In this document: positions 1 through 10,613 of the stretch, piece by piece
Layout of the letters: each line of letters opens with the position of its first letter
How positions within the stretch are numbered: the first letter of the stretch is position 1
Origin: Alnus glutinosa
Taxonomy: Eukaryota; Streptophyta; Magnoliopsida; Fagales; Betulaceae
Assembly (NCBI RefSeq): GCF_958979055.1
Contig: NC_084899.1
Coordinates: forward strand, 5,491,001-5,555,000
Direction of reading: 5' to 3'
DNA length: 64,000 nt
Notes under the pieces: generated by a model
The model's database searches: none
The model's input: only the letters and a program-made list of their open reading frames with translations
Told to the model about the DNA's origin: nothing
Made by a program: the position numbers and the translations under genes

Positions 1-995
1 GTCTCTTCATGTTATGGAGGTAATGGGTTATCTTCTTGAGACATGGCACCATTGCTCGGTCTAAGTTTGAAAGCAGCATGAAGCACCTTGGTTGACATAC
101 CGAAGTTCATGTTTTGCTTTGTAAAAATCAGGTTTTGACAGGGCTAACTAAGAATGATTTGCAATTAATTCCTATAATTCTTCGTGCTAAAGTGGTTTGT
201 TCATTTCTTTGCCTTAAACAAGGATTATAGAGTTGTAAGTTGTTGATTTTCTGTTTTTTGTTCAGATGAATAGCTCCATTATAGGGGAAAAAAAAGGGAT
301 AATGTAATGAACAATTTATTTATTTATTTTATTTTATTCAAATTGGATTGGAAGAATTTTCTTCCACTCAGTCTGTTATTAACATGCCTGTGCTTCTATC
401 CATGCCCCTCAGGCATTGGAGCTACTTTTTCAATGTTTCACCTTTTGAAGTAATCATTTTTATCTTTTGGGTCTTTGCAAGGCTAAAAGTATATACTGTA
501 GAGGTCGCTGCAAAAAGCTAATTTCCTGTTACTGGGAGTTAATTCAATCAACGAAATGACAGTTCACATTGTAATTTGTAATTGTGTCCAAACAATCCCA
601 CTTCTCATCAAGTGCATATAAAATTCTCCTCTTGATCTCACGTGGCACCTATCACAAAAGGAGCTTGGGAAGCAAGAAATACAAGCTGTGAATATATCAT
701 TTCCTTATAATATATATATATCCAGTATCTTTTTGGTTGATCGTAGGATTGCACTACAGCTCTACTTGCTAAGTTGCTATCCTTTTGTGATGATAAAGAG
801 TGAACTTTGATAAAAGGGCAACGCAAAGAAAGAAAGGAAGACAATTACAAGCATGCAGCACGTCAAGGTGGGGTGGAAAGTTGGCATTTTGGAAGGATTC
901 TCTTTAATCCTCTTCAAAAGAGGTCAATGGTGTTTCAACCTCACCTTTAACAAGTCTTGTGTTCCCATTTTGGCTTCATCACTCGTTCCTACAAA
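1..995. other. Intergenic, no recognisable gene
   Basis: No reading frame here resembles a known protein, and no inverted or direct repeat with clear ends was found. The stretch may include the 3' untranslated region of a gene lying left of the window, but nothing in it proves this. Confidence 0.4.
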
Positions 996-999
996 CATG

Positions 1000-1660
1000 A
1001 CGGAAAATGATTTTCGTCGTAAAATATTTTTAATGAAATCATTTTTTTAAAAAATTGACTTTCCTAAAAATATTTTCCAGCATTTAGTTAGTACGAACAA
1101 ATCACCTGCGGCGAAAAATCACCGGTGATGAGATTATGTCACTGACCGGCAGGATTCCGGCTACTTTTGCTAGATTTCGGAGATGAAGGTCGAAATCCGG
1201 CCAGTTTCGCTAGAATCTGGCACAGAACAGCTGAATCCTGGCCAGTTGGCCGAAAGCCAACTGTTCTGGCCAGATCCTGACCAGGTGGCCAGAATCCGAC
1301 CGTTCTGTCCAGATCCCGACCAGGTGGCCAAAATCTAGCCATTCTTTTCAGATCCCCGCTAGCTAGCTGGAATCTAGCCGTTTTGGCAAAATTTCGGCGA
1401 TGGTTGCCGGATTCCAGCAATGGTCGACTACTTGAGCGTGAAGGTCGACTCCGTCGTTTAAAAGAGAGTCGATTATGTTTGCTTTCTAGGGAAAATGATT
1501 TACACTTTTAAAAAGCGTAAATCATTTTCTGAAATTTACTAAGTATTTTTAGTCAAATGAAAATTATTTTCAGATTGACTATTATTTTTGCCCCCACCAA
1601 ATACCGAAAAATAACGAAAACATTTTTCAGAAAACATTTTACGCCGAAACAAACGGAACA
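1000..1660. mobile_element. MITE, family with TGATCCGTTTG-type ends (copy 1)
   Basis: The right end reads GAAACAAACGGAACA, the inverted form of the start of the copy at 37957-38494. Both flanks carry the same subterminal CGTAAAATATTTT-like blocks. The interior is rich in short degenerate units built on GGCCAGAATCCG and TCCGGC, repeated many times between about 1140 and 1420. These make a repetitive minus-strand open frame that I do not regard as a gene. The left boundary is approximate because the terminal bases are mutated. Confidence 0.6.
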
Positions 1661-2729
1661 TCAATTTCCTTGTAATCAAGACTCCGTTTGTTTTGGTATA
1701 AATTACTTGTTTTGTTTGTTTGTTATCCTGAAAATAGTTTAAACTTTTTTTTTTAATATTTGTGACTTATATAAAAAATCGTTAAATATTTTTTTATATT
1801 TTCATATAATTTGAGTGCTGCTGCGAATGGCCAATTCTCTTTTACGTTTCCATGCCCTTTAAGTCAAAAATTTTGGTCCCATATTATAACGTACGGTAAA
1901 AAAAAAGAGGCAAAGTTAGGATAATAGAGGAGAGTAAAAATAATAAATAAATAAAAAAACCCATCCTATCATCCCTATCCTCCCACAGTGGATAGCGAAG
2001 TGTTGCTGACAGTGACAGTTTGTGATAAATAGAACAGCCGGTTATTATATGATTTTTTACCATGAATTTTTTTATTTTTTTTGTCAATAGTTGTTTTTAC
2101 TACACGACAAATTGATTCTATTATTAAAGATGTTCTTCTTCTTTTTCTGGGCAATATTTATTTATCTGATTATATAATTTTTTTTATTATATTCTACTAT
2201 TTAGTATTATATTTAAAATTATTAATATAGAGAGAATTTATTTTTTAAAATTATGCATTCGGATGATTTAAAAATAAAAATTGAATAAAATGTGGGTAAA
2301 ATTTAAATTTTAAAAAACAATTCAAACATATTTTAAAAAATAATAAAATATAATTATTACCCAAATATGCCCTAATATTTCCGTGTGCATTATTTTACTA
2401 CATGGGCATTCTTCTGGGTCCCATTGATGATTTCAAGCCCCGTAATTCCCCCACTTCTTTGCTTCAGTATTTGCCCACAAAAAGTCTTAAGAAAAAAAAA
2501 ATAAAAAAGCTGGCAAGTAGTGTGACGACGCGTGTTGATGAGCTGGCCCACCACAACTGAATAACTGAATTAAGGAACGAATCTTTTATTGTTTTCCAAC
2601 TTTTCCTTCTCCATAGTTTATGCAAACCAGCCATGGTAGATTTCCATTCCTCCTTGTCCATGAAGGTTTTCTCAAAAAGCCAACGGTACTAGCTTTCTAA
2701 ATTCCATAAATTCCCCTTTCCCGGCCCCT
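1661..2729. other. AT-rich spacer upstream of the glucanase gene
   Basis: Very AT-rich spacer with homopolymer runs and no supported gene. The last few hundred bases must hold the promoter of the GH17 gene at 2873, but no single element stands out except the CT tract that follows. Confidence 0.4.
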
Positions 2730-2738
2730 TCTCTCTCT

Positions 2739-2769
<31 letters not shown>
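2730..2769 (+). repeat. CT microsatellite in the 5' leader of the GH17 gene
   Basis: CT dinucleotides interrupted by a short C run, ending about 100 bases before the ATG at 2873. Pyrimidine (CT) tracts are common in plant core promoters and 5' leaders, so this probably lies close to the transcription start. Confidence 0.7.
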
Positions 2770-2872
2770 GCTTCCTTTCAGTCCTTTCTGCTGAATCTCT
2801 CTTGGTTCAAGAAAGATTCACATTCATATAGGCGGCGACCCCATTAGAGATTCGTCCTTGAGAAGAAAGAAA

Positions 2873-5162
2873 ATGGCACAAACAGTACTAGACTCTGGCT
2901 ACTCGTTGCTACTTTTTCTTTTTTTCATCATGACCATGGTCTTTAACGGCAAGAGTGTAGGAGTGAACTGGGGAACTCAGGCGACAAACCAACTCCCGCC
3001 GGAGAAGGTTGTTAAAATGCTGACGGATAATGGGTTCGATAAGTTGAAGCTCTTTGAGGCCGATGAGGCGATTTTGAAGGCTCTGGTAGGGACTGACATT
3101 GAGGTGATGCTTGCAATACCCAATAAGATGTTGAAGAAGATGGGTGAGGATCCTGCCGCTGCTGCTTCCTGGGTTGACGCCAATGTCACTAGTTATTCCT
3201 ACAATGGTGGAGTCAATATCAAGTTGAGTCACACACCCTTTCTTCTTGTCATGGATTGATGCTCCTGTTTGTGCTTAAGATGGGGTCCTAGTTTCTCCAT
3301 TTTTATCTGGTTTTATGAACGTGGTTCATCTTCTCGATCTGAAGTAGTATTCTCTCGATCACTTTTCGATCTCTATATACCTTCCTCGAATGGGTTTTCT
3401 TTATTCTAGAAATAAACCAAATGGTCTTCCTGTTGTTCTAGTTTTCCTCATTGAATTACCCTAGAGCACTATTATTTTGTGTCACCCATATATAGTTCAT
3501 TACTCTGTCTCAATACTTTTTCTATCATCTTTCTTCTCTGCGAGACTAGGTACCTAACTAGCTTGAGTCCATGATTCTTTCAGAGAATATTCAGTTTCTA
3601 GATCTATTTCTTTTTTCTTTTGGCTACTTTGAGCCTAAGAGTTCTCCATTTGACCTTTCGAATTCGTAATCTAAAAGTTCGATAAACATTGTTTACGCTT
3701 ATATTTTTTAAAAATTGCGATTCAAAAATGTAGAAAAATTTGTACTTTCAAATCGTAAGAAATTAAGTAGATTTAAAAAAACGTACGATTTTAAATGTTA
3801 AATTACGATTTTATCAAACACTTTTAACTGTATTTTTAAAAATTTTAATTTCAAATTAATAATTTTAAAATCATACGTTTTGAAATCACAAATTCAATCG
3901 CAATGTATATGAGAATTGATTTTGCAGGTACGTTGCTGTAGGCAATGAACCCTTCCTTCAAGCTTACAACGGCAGCTATCTACACTGCACATTACCAGCC
4001 CTCAGAAATATCCAGCAAGCACTCGACCATGCCGGGCACGGTTCCAAGGTCAAAGCCACAGTCCCCTTCAATTCGGACGTTTACAACTCCCCGGACTCGA
4101 ACCCGGTGCCATCTGCCGGTGACTTCCGGGCTGATCTCCGAGACATCACAATCGAAATAATCCAATTCCTATATACAAACGATGCACCTTTCACTGTCAA
4201 CAGCTATCCATTCCTCAGCCTCTATTATGGGAACGGTTATTTCCCCATGGACTTTGCTTTCTTTGATGGAACCAAGCAGTCTGTCGTTAGAGATGGTGAT
4301 TTGCTTTACACCAACGTGTTTGATGCAAATCTCGACACCCTGGCTTCGGCTTTAGCTAAAGCCGGTTACCCGGATACGCGTATCATAGTCGGAGAAGTTG
4401 GCTGGCCGACTGACGGCGACAAAGATGCAAACATCCAAAATGCAAAGAGATTCAACCAGGGATTGGTCCAACATGTTTTGAGCGGAAATGGAACCCCACT
4501 TAAGAAAGGTACTGTTAAATCATTATTTATTTTAAAAATTTGAACGAATAATAATTGATAAATTTAATCATTTAATTTATATTCTAACAGGTACGATAGA
4601 CATATATATGTTTAGTCTCATCGACGAGAATGCTAAAAGCGTTGCTCCTGGGAGCTTTGAAAGGCACTGGGGGATCTTTGAGTTCGACGGAAAGCCCAAA
4701 TATGAACTGGATTTGTTGGGTTTGCAAGAGAATAAGGGTCTGATTCCGGCGGAAGACGTGGAGTATTTGATGAAAAGATGGTGTGTTCTAAACCCAGATG
4801 CTAGCAATTTAGAGGACCTGCCGCACAATATTGACTACGCCTGTAGCCTATCAGATTGCACTGCTTTGGGCTATGGATCTTCCTGTAATCATCTAAGCGC
4901 CCAAGGGAATGCATCTTATGCTTTTAACATGTATTATCAAGTCCACGACCAGCAGAGTTGGGACTGTGACTTTTCTGGTTTGGCTATGCTGACTCACGAG
5001 GATCCGTCCGATGAGAAGTGCCAGTTCCCGGTGATGATTGCTTATGGTTCATCGTTGCTGCTGCATGGGGAAACTTCAGATGTACTAGTTAAAATCGTTG
5101 GGGTATATATGTTTATTTTGTTCATCTTGTATCTGAGCATAGGGGAATATCAGATACATTAG
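2873..5162 (+). CDS. GPI-anchored glucan endo-1,3-beta-glucosidase (GH17 with X8/CBM43 domain)
   Basis: Three exons: 2873-3222, 3928-4508, 4591-5162, joined in frame to 500 aa. An N-terminal hydrophobic signal peptide (about residues 1-29) precedes the GH17 start VGVNWGTQ. The GH17 acid/base Glu lies in VAVGNEPF (about residue 124) and the nucleophile Glu in [10 protein letters not shown] (about 273), so both catalytic residues are present. A C-terminal X8 domain follows (from KRWCVLNP, with the spaced cysteines of [25 protein letters not shown]). It ends in a hydrophobic tail ([12 protein letters not shown]) expected to be swapped for a GPI anchor. The family cuts beta-1,3-glucan (callose) at the cell wall and plasmodesmata; the X8 domain binds it. 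The layout matches the Arabidopsis glucan endo-1,3-beta-glucosidase 5/6/8 group. The start is the ATG at 2873, as upstream in-frame codons are not ATG. Confidence 0.93.
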
Positions 5163-5310
5163 GGAATTATTAGGAATCATTGGGCTATAAAGCCTATAAT
5201 TGATAAGATAGCTTCATGAGGATCGGAGGATATATATAGACGATATAGTTTCCATGCATGTGTATAAAAAAACTTCTTTCATTTTCTAGCTCATTTTCGT
5301 CTCTACTTTG

Positions 5311-5311
<1 letters not shown>

Positions 5312-5370
<59 letters not shown>
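5312..5370. repeat. (AT)n microsatellite
   Basis: About 29 AT units without interruption, 150 bases downstream of the glucanase stop codon. It is followed by A-rich DNA including an 18-base A run near 5421. Confidence 0.95.
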
Positions 5371-5380
<10 letters not shown>

Positions 5381-5858
5381 ATCGTAAACAACAATAATAA
5401 ATAATATGAAATAAAAAGAGAAAAAAAAAAAAAAAAAACAGATTTACGTGATTTAACAAAGTGCTTACGTCTACAGGAATATGACTATATTCAATAATGA
5501 TATAGAGTTACAGCATAACATATTTATTAAAAAAAAAAAATCTATTATACGGACAAGTATTAAAAATTTCAAAATACCTTGTATCGTACCTCAACCGCCA
5601 ATTGGCCATCATACTGGTATTCTCATATTACTTTTAACACCTCATAGATATATTCTCTTATAGATGTATTTAATTAATAGGATACTTGGGATTACCTTAT
5701 TTATATCCTCATATATAATTGTTTTTTTTTTTCTCATATATAATTGTTAGAAACACAATAACGCAGCGAAATACAATATTTACCGTACCAAAAACTAGAT
5801 TTGATGAATTTGTTCCACGTGTTGGGCTTTTAAATCACCAGTATTTTTTCCTCTAATG

Positions 5859-5965
5859 CTTTGTTTGTTTCGACGTAAAATAATTTCAGGGAAGTCATTT
5901 TTCTAGAAAATATTTTTCGGCGAAAGCATTTTCCGGTGTTTAGCGCGTACGAAAAATCATAAATA
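5859..5965. mobile_element. MITE end fragment (same family as 37957-38494)
   Basis: Begins TGCTTTGTTTGTTTCGACG directly after TAA, as in the full copy. It continues with the family's subterminal AAATATTTTTCGGCGAAAGC and CGTACGAAAAATCA blocks, then loses similarity. No opposite end was found, so it is a truncated copy. Confidence 0.6.
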
Positions 5966-6728
5966 TTTTTTAATATTTTTATTCAATCATATTAACCTAT
6001 AAAAATTAATTTTTATTCAAAACATATAAATATTAATGTAAAATAATATAAAAATTACCGAATACGAGATTCCGTCATTGACATCTTTAGCAAACTCTTT
6101 ATATGGATCATAATAGTTAAATATAGTTATTATGAGTTACTTTATCCCTCCATTCATTTTGCTACAATTATATGAAAGTTCACGTTAACACATTCTAGTT
6201 CTTTTTATTATTATTATTATTTCTCATTTCTCTTCTCTCTCCCCTCCTTTATCTCTCTCTCTCTCTCTCCCCCTTCCTCAACTTTTACAATAAAAAATAC
6301 ATTAAAAAATAATATTAAAATAAAGTAGAGAGTAGGATATAGAAAAATATATATTTTGAGTAGCTAAAATAGCCACAGATGGAGATGCTCTTATCAGAAT
6401 ATTGGCTAGAGGAAGTAGTCAAGTAGGAATACAGGGAAGTAAGTCTTAGTCAACCTTATGTGTCGAAACCATACTATGGCAGTCTTTTTGGGGCCAGCCG
6501 TGCGTTTTTAGTTTGTAGAAAAGAAAATTATCTAACATCTTTCATATACCTCTTATTTATTTTTATTTTTCATCAACTAATTTTTAATGGCATAAATTTA
6601 AAATGAAAAAAAGACATCACGTAAGAGTGAGTGTGAGAAATGTGAATGAAAGAGGTATGAGAATCATTTCCCTAAATTTCGTTTGGTTTGCAGCATAAAT
6701 ATTCTATTGGAAAATAAAATAGTTATTA
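5966..6728. other. AT-rich spacer, no gene
   Basis: AT-rich DNA with a CT-rich patch near 6232-6270. No coding frame or bounded repeat is recognisable. Confidence 0.4.
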
Positions 6729-7164
6729 GGAGTAATTACATTTTCCCTCCATGAATTACCAAAAAATGCGCGATGCCCCCATAAACTATCAACTCGACCA
6801 AAATAGAGTATTCAATTACCAAAGACAACTATTTTTTCAATTCCGTCAGTTAGAGGGGTTAAAATAAACAGTCAACAGGTCATGTGCCGTTTTGCATGGG
6901 AGCATGTTGGAAGATAGTGGTAGTTCATGGTGGGAAAGAGGAAGATCGTGGTAGTTCACGGGGGGAAAAGAGGAAGAAAATGAGGGTGAAACAGCGTGTG
7001 ATGATCACGTGACCATTTGACCGTTTATTTTAACCCCTTTGACTGACGGAAGGGGGGAAAATGGTTGTCTTTGGTAGTTGAATGCTCTATTTTGGTCGAG
7101 TTGGTAGTTCATGGGGGCATCGCGCAATTTTTGGTAGTTCATGGGGGGAAAAGATAATTACCCC
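6729..7164. mobile_element. Mutator-type MITE with long TIRs and 9-bp TSD
   Basis: Left end GGAGTAATTACATTTTCCC and right end (reverse complement GGGGTAATTATCTTTTCCCC) start inverted repeats of roughly 150 bases; both arms contain the 'no contact' blocks ATGCCCCCAT and CTCGACCAAAATAGAG. The element is flanked by a perfect 9-bp duplication TAGTTATTA (6720-6728 and 7165-7173). A 436-bp size, long TIRs and a 9-bp TSD fit a non-autonomous MULE. It has no coding capacity. Confidence 0.88.
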
Positions 7165-7471
7165 TAGTTATTATTAGGTCAAAATAAAAGAGATGAATGG
7201 AATGGCTATTCTTACTCTTTAACTTGGTAACAACTCATATACTTTAATTAGGATCCAATCAAAATTACTAAAAAAAACTTCACATTATTATTTTTATTAT
7301 TTAAAAAAAAGTTAAAAAAAAACTCAAATTATTAAAAAAAAAAAATCGAAATCAGTGGGTGGCTGACCACCCACCAAAGAGCCGGGAGTGGTTTCCCTTA
7401 CCAAACAAAGGACATTTCATTTCAGGGTTTATTCTGCGAACCAAACGGTGCTTAGAAAATAGTTTGGTTTA

Positions 7472-7746
7472 GGGTGCGTTTGAGATTGCGATTTCGTAGA
7501 AAAAAAGTATGATTTTAAACCAAATCGCAGAAAATGAACCGTTTTGGAAACTGCGTTTATAAAAAATTGCAATTTGAAAACGCAGAAAAATGCTTATTCA
7601 AATTACAAGCAATGGGGTGTGCTTTTTTGAAAACGCGGTATTTTAAAAGGCTAACCAGCTATTTTAAAGGCCAAACTGTGATTTTGGTAAACGCTTAACT
7701 GCGTTTTTAAAAATCACTTTTTTAAATCGCAAACCCAAACGAACTC
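7472..7746. mobile_element. Tourist-like MITE (family A, copy 1)
   Basis: The ends GGGTGCGTTTGAGATTGCGA and the inverse of CGCAAACCCAAACGAACTC match. TTA is duplicated on both sides (7469-7471, 7747-7749), the PIF/Harbinger signature. The interior has repeated AAAACGCAGAAAAAT and ATTGCGATTTG blocks. A second copy lies at 38977-39322. It sits about 190 bases before the start codon of the next gene, in its promoter region. Confidence 0.88.
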
Positions 7747-7935
7747 TTAGTTTGTAAATAATTAGGGGGGAAAAAAAAAATTATTTTATATTATTATTTT
7801 CTCTCGAAAACAATTTTTGGAAACCACAAAAAAAAAAAAAATAAATAAATAAATTGAAAATTAGGAAAGAAGAAAGGTGTGGAAAGAGAGTGTTGTCTGG
7901 CGTTTAATCGGGAGAGAGGTGCAGCAACAGCAAGC

Positions 7936-10580
7936 ATGGATGAAATTGAATTCCGACGCCTTCTTGCTCTCTTCCCCATCGTCCGATCTCGCGATTACCA
8001 TGTAACTCTGCTTCTATTTACCAAGTTTTTTGTTTTTGTTTTTGTTTTTTTGTTTTTAAGAATAAAATCTTTGAGGTTCGTGGGCGTTCAAGAAAAGTGT
8101 TTAATATTTGACCCAGAAGGTTCCCTCGTCGTTTTGATGCCATTATGTGTACTGGGTCTCTCTTTATATCTTGTTTGAGTGGCTGAAAGTTTCCCTTTTG
8201 GGATTATTTTCGCATTTGTTGTGGTTGTTCTTAGTTTCTGATGGTTAAAGTCTATACTGGTTGCAGAGATTTCTTCTTCACATGATATGTAGATTGTAGC
8301 ATAGAGGTTGATCCAGTATGGTATGATTTGAACTACCTGGGGTTTGAATGTACAACGATTACACAAAAATAATTAATGGGGATGGAGTAAACAGAAGCAT
8401 TTACATTGTTCTGTCAGAGATAATTCATGAATGGAACAAACAAGTGGGTTTGCTAACAATGACAAAACTGAAATCAGGGGTGATGACTTATGAACGATAT
8501 GTCGTAGAACTAACATGTAAGAGGAGATCAAGGATGTTTTATTCAGATTCATATCTGACAATCAGATTAAGTGAGAAGTGTTGTCTGAATGAGTTTTCTT
8601 GTTACTTTGGCATGTTACAAATTGATGATACATGATACTGACGTTTGATGTGTTTGCCTAAGACATGTCTGTTACATAGCTTCTTGAAATATTATGTGTT
8701 GTATGGTAATTTTGATAAGCATCCTACATATTGTTGGTCTTGCCACCCATCGTTGAAGGAGAATATTACTAATAGGCATATGTAGCAGAACTTGGTCGCA
8801 TTCTCAATTCATTACATGATTAATTGCATGACAGAAGCTTTTGATGGAGTTCAATGCTCGATTTAGTGTATTTTTATTTTAGTCTAGTAATTGTGTATAT
8901 ACTTTTCAAATGTTTCATTGTGTTTTTCAAGTAGCTTCCTTGTTACAAATTATCTACTATAAACTGCACATTTTGCTCCTTCCTTTCACATTGCCACAAT
9001 CAAATGATCAGCGTTGCGAATATTTTCTTATATTTTTATTATTATTTTTATCTTTCATCTCTTACAGGTTTATTTTTTGTTGTATCATCAAGTTGAGATT
9101 TTGAATAATCTTTTGTCTCCTACCATAGGTTTGCCTTTCACTAAAAATTTATGGAACAGGATTTCAATCTGTGAGCAAACATCTGGTTCTAGGTTCCTTG
9201 AGTGAGATTTTGAGTAATCTTTGTCTCCTATCCTAGGTTTGCCTTTCACTAAAAAATCTTGGAGCATGATTTCAATCTGTGAGCAAACATCTGGTTATAG
9301 GTGTCTTCTTGTGTTGGGTGATTGATAACTCCTAAAAACACCTCTCATGAAGGGATTTTTATTGTTTACTTTTCTTTCACCTACCTGTCTAGCTAGTGAT
9401 TAGGAGAGGGAATCGGATCCTCTCCATTTCATATGAAATGGAGAGGAGCCGGTTCACAGCTGAGATTGTGTTAAAAAGATCTAAGGTTTACAAACTGCCA
9501 TCTCATTTAAAAGTCATTAACGTTATCTTTTAGCAAACTTAACATACATTAGGTTTACCAGCCGGAAAACAAAAACAAACAGGAAAAGACAAAACCCACT
9601 TGAATCCCTCTGATCTCTGAACATACTGAACTAATCTTCTCTCTCTCATGGCTGAGATTGATTATCCTACAAAACCAAATACCATCACCACCACACCTCT
9701 AAAGCTCTTCGGCTTCAACATCCAAAACGTTTCAGAAGAAAACGACTCAGATTCAAGCAAATCCTCATCTGGGTCAACGTTATTGATAATAAGTGAGCAA
9801 CAATTTTTATTTTGTTTTGTGAAAAACCAAGTCTTGGAGTCAACGTTAGTGATAAATTCCAATTTTAAAGGTTATTGAAGCTTTATTTGATTCTGGGAAC
9901 CAAGAATTGAATGATTACAGGTTCTTTTATCTGATGTCACATGGCATTATATCGTTTTGGATCTGAGCTGATTAAGGCATATATCATATGTCATGTTATA
10001 AGGTTTACTATAATATATGAGTCATCTATACAAAAACAAGTACTAAATCTTTCTAGCCGCGTATACTGGAAAAAGAAAAATGTCAACTTGAAGAGTAAAC
10101 CCCAAATGAACCACTTCTTTCTTTCTCTCTGTCTCTAGAAAGTTCAGTCCCTTTCTTGCTTAAAAGCTTCTTCTGTAGCTTCTCTTTTCCTTTACATGTG
10201 CAACTTCTTTCCCCACAAAGCCTTGGAGACTGTTGCTCACATTCTGGGTATTTGGTATTGTGGGATAATCAATCTTAGCCATGAGAGAGAGAGAAGATTA
10301 GTTCAGTGATCAGTGAGACAGATCAGAGGGATTCAAGTGGGTTTGACTTTTCCTATTCCTTGGATTTGCCTTTTCCTATTCGTTTTCCAGCAAGTAAACT
10401 AACATATGTTAAGTTTGCTAAAAGAACGGTAATGGATTTTAAATAGGTGGCAGTTTGTAGACCTTAGATCTTTTAAACACAATCCCAGCCATGAACCAGC
10501 TCCTCTCCATTTCATTTGAAATGGAGAGGATTCGATTCCTTAGGAGAAGTGGTATTCAGGGGCGGACCCATGTTTAGCTA

Positions 10581-10613
<33 letters not shown>

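Larger units (their letters stand above)
9409..10539. mobile_element. Mutator-like element with captured C2H2 zinc-finger gene fragment (Pack-MULE-like), palindromic
   Basis: Ends GGAATCG(G/A)ATCCTCTCC in inverted orientation, flanked by TTAGGAGAG (9400-9408) and TTAGGAGAA (10540-10548), an 8/9-match 9-bp duplication. Inverted arms of about 275 bp (9409-9690 and 10255-10539) match closely by eye. Both run into the same gene start: CTCTCTCATGGCTGAGATTG on the left and its counterpart on the right. The left arm goes on to encode MAEIDYPTKPNT and then LKLFGFNIQNVSEE with a Ser-rich run, which resembles the N-terminus of plant ZFP5/6/8-GIS-type C2H2 zinc-finger factors. The frame is broken after about 45 codons. 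The element lies in intron 1 of the 120-aa gene. Confidence 0.75.

Noticed and set aside
1139..1420. Minus-strand 93-aa frame rich in repeated RFWPPGRDL-like units
   Set aside because: The repeats follow the minisatellite-like interior of a MITE; no start context or homologue-like features, and related units occur in the MITE at 37957-38494.
2858..2872. Earlier in-frame start for the GH17 protein
   Set aside because: The codon at 2858 is TTG; the first ATG is 2873 and gives a proper signal peptide.
3655..3910. Possible MITE in intron 1 of the GH17 gene
   Set aside because: AATTGCGATT and AATCGCAATG-type words resemble Tourist family A, but no terminal repeats or TSD could be set.
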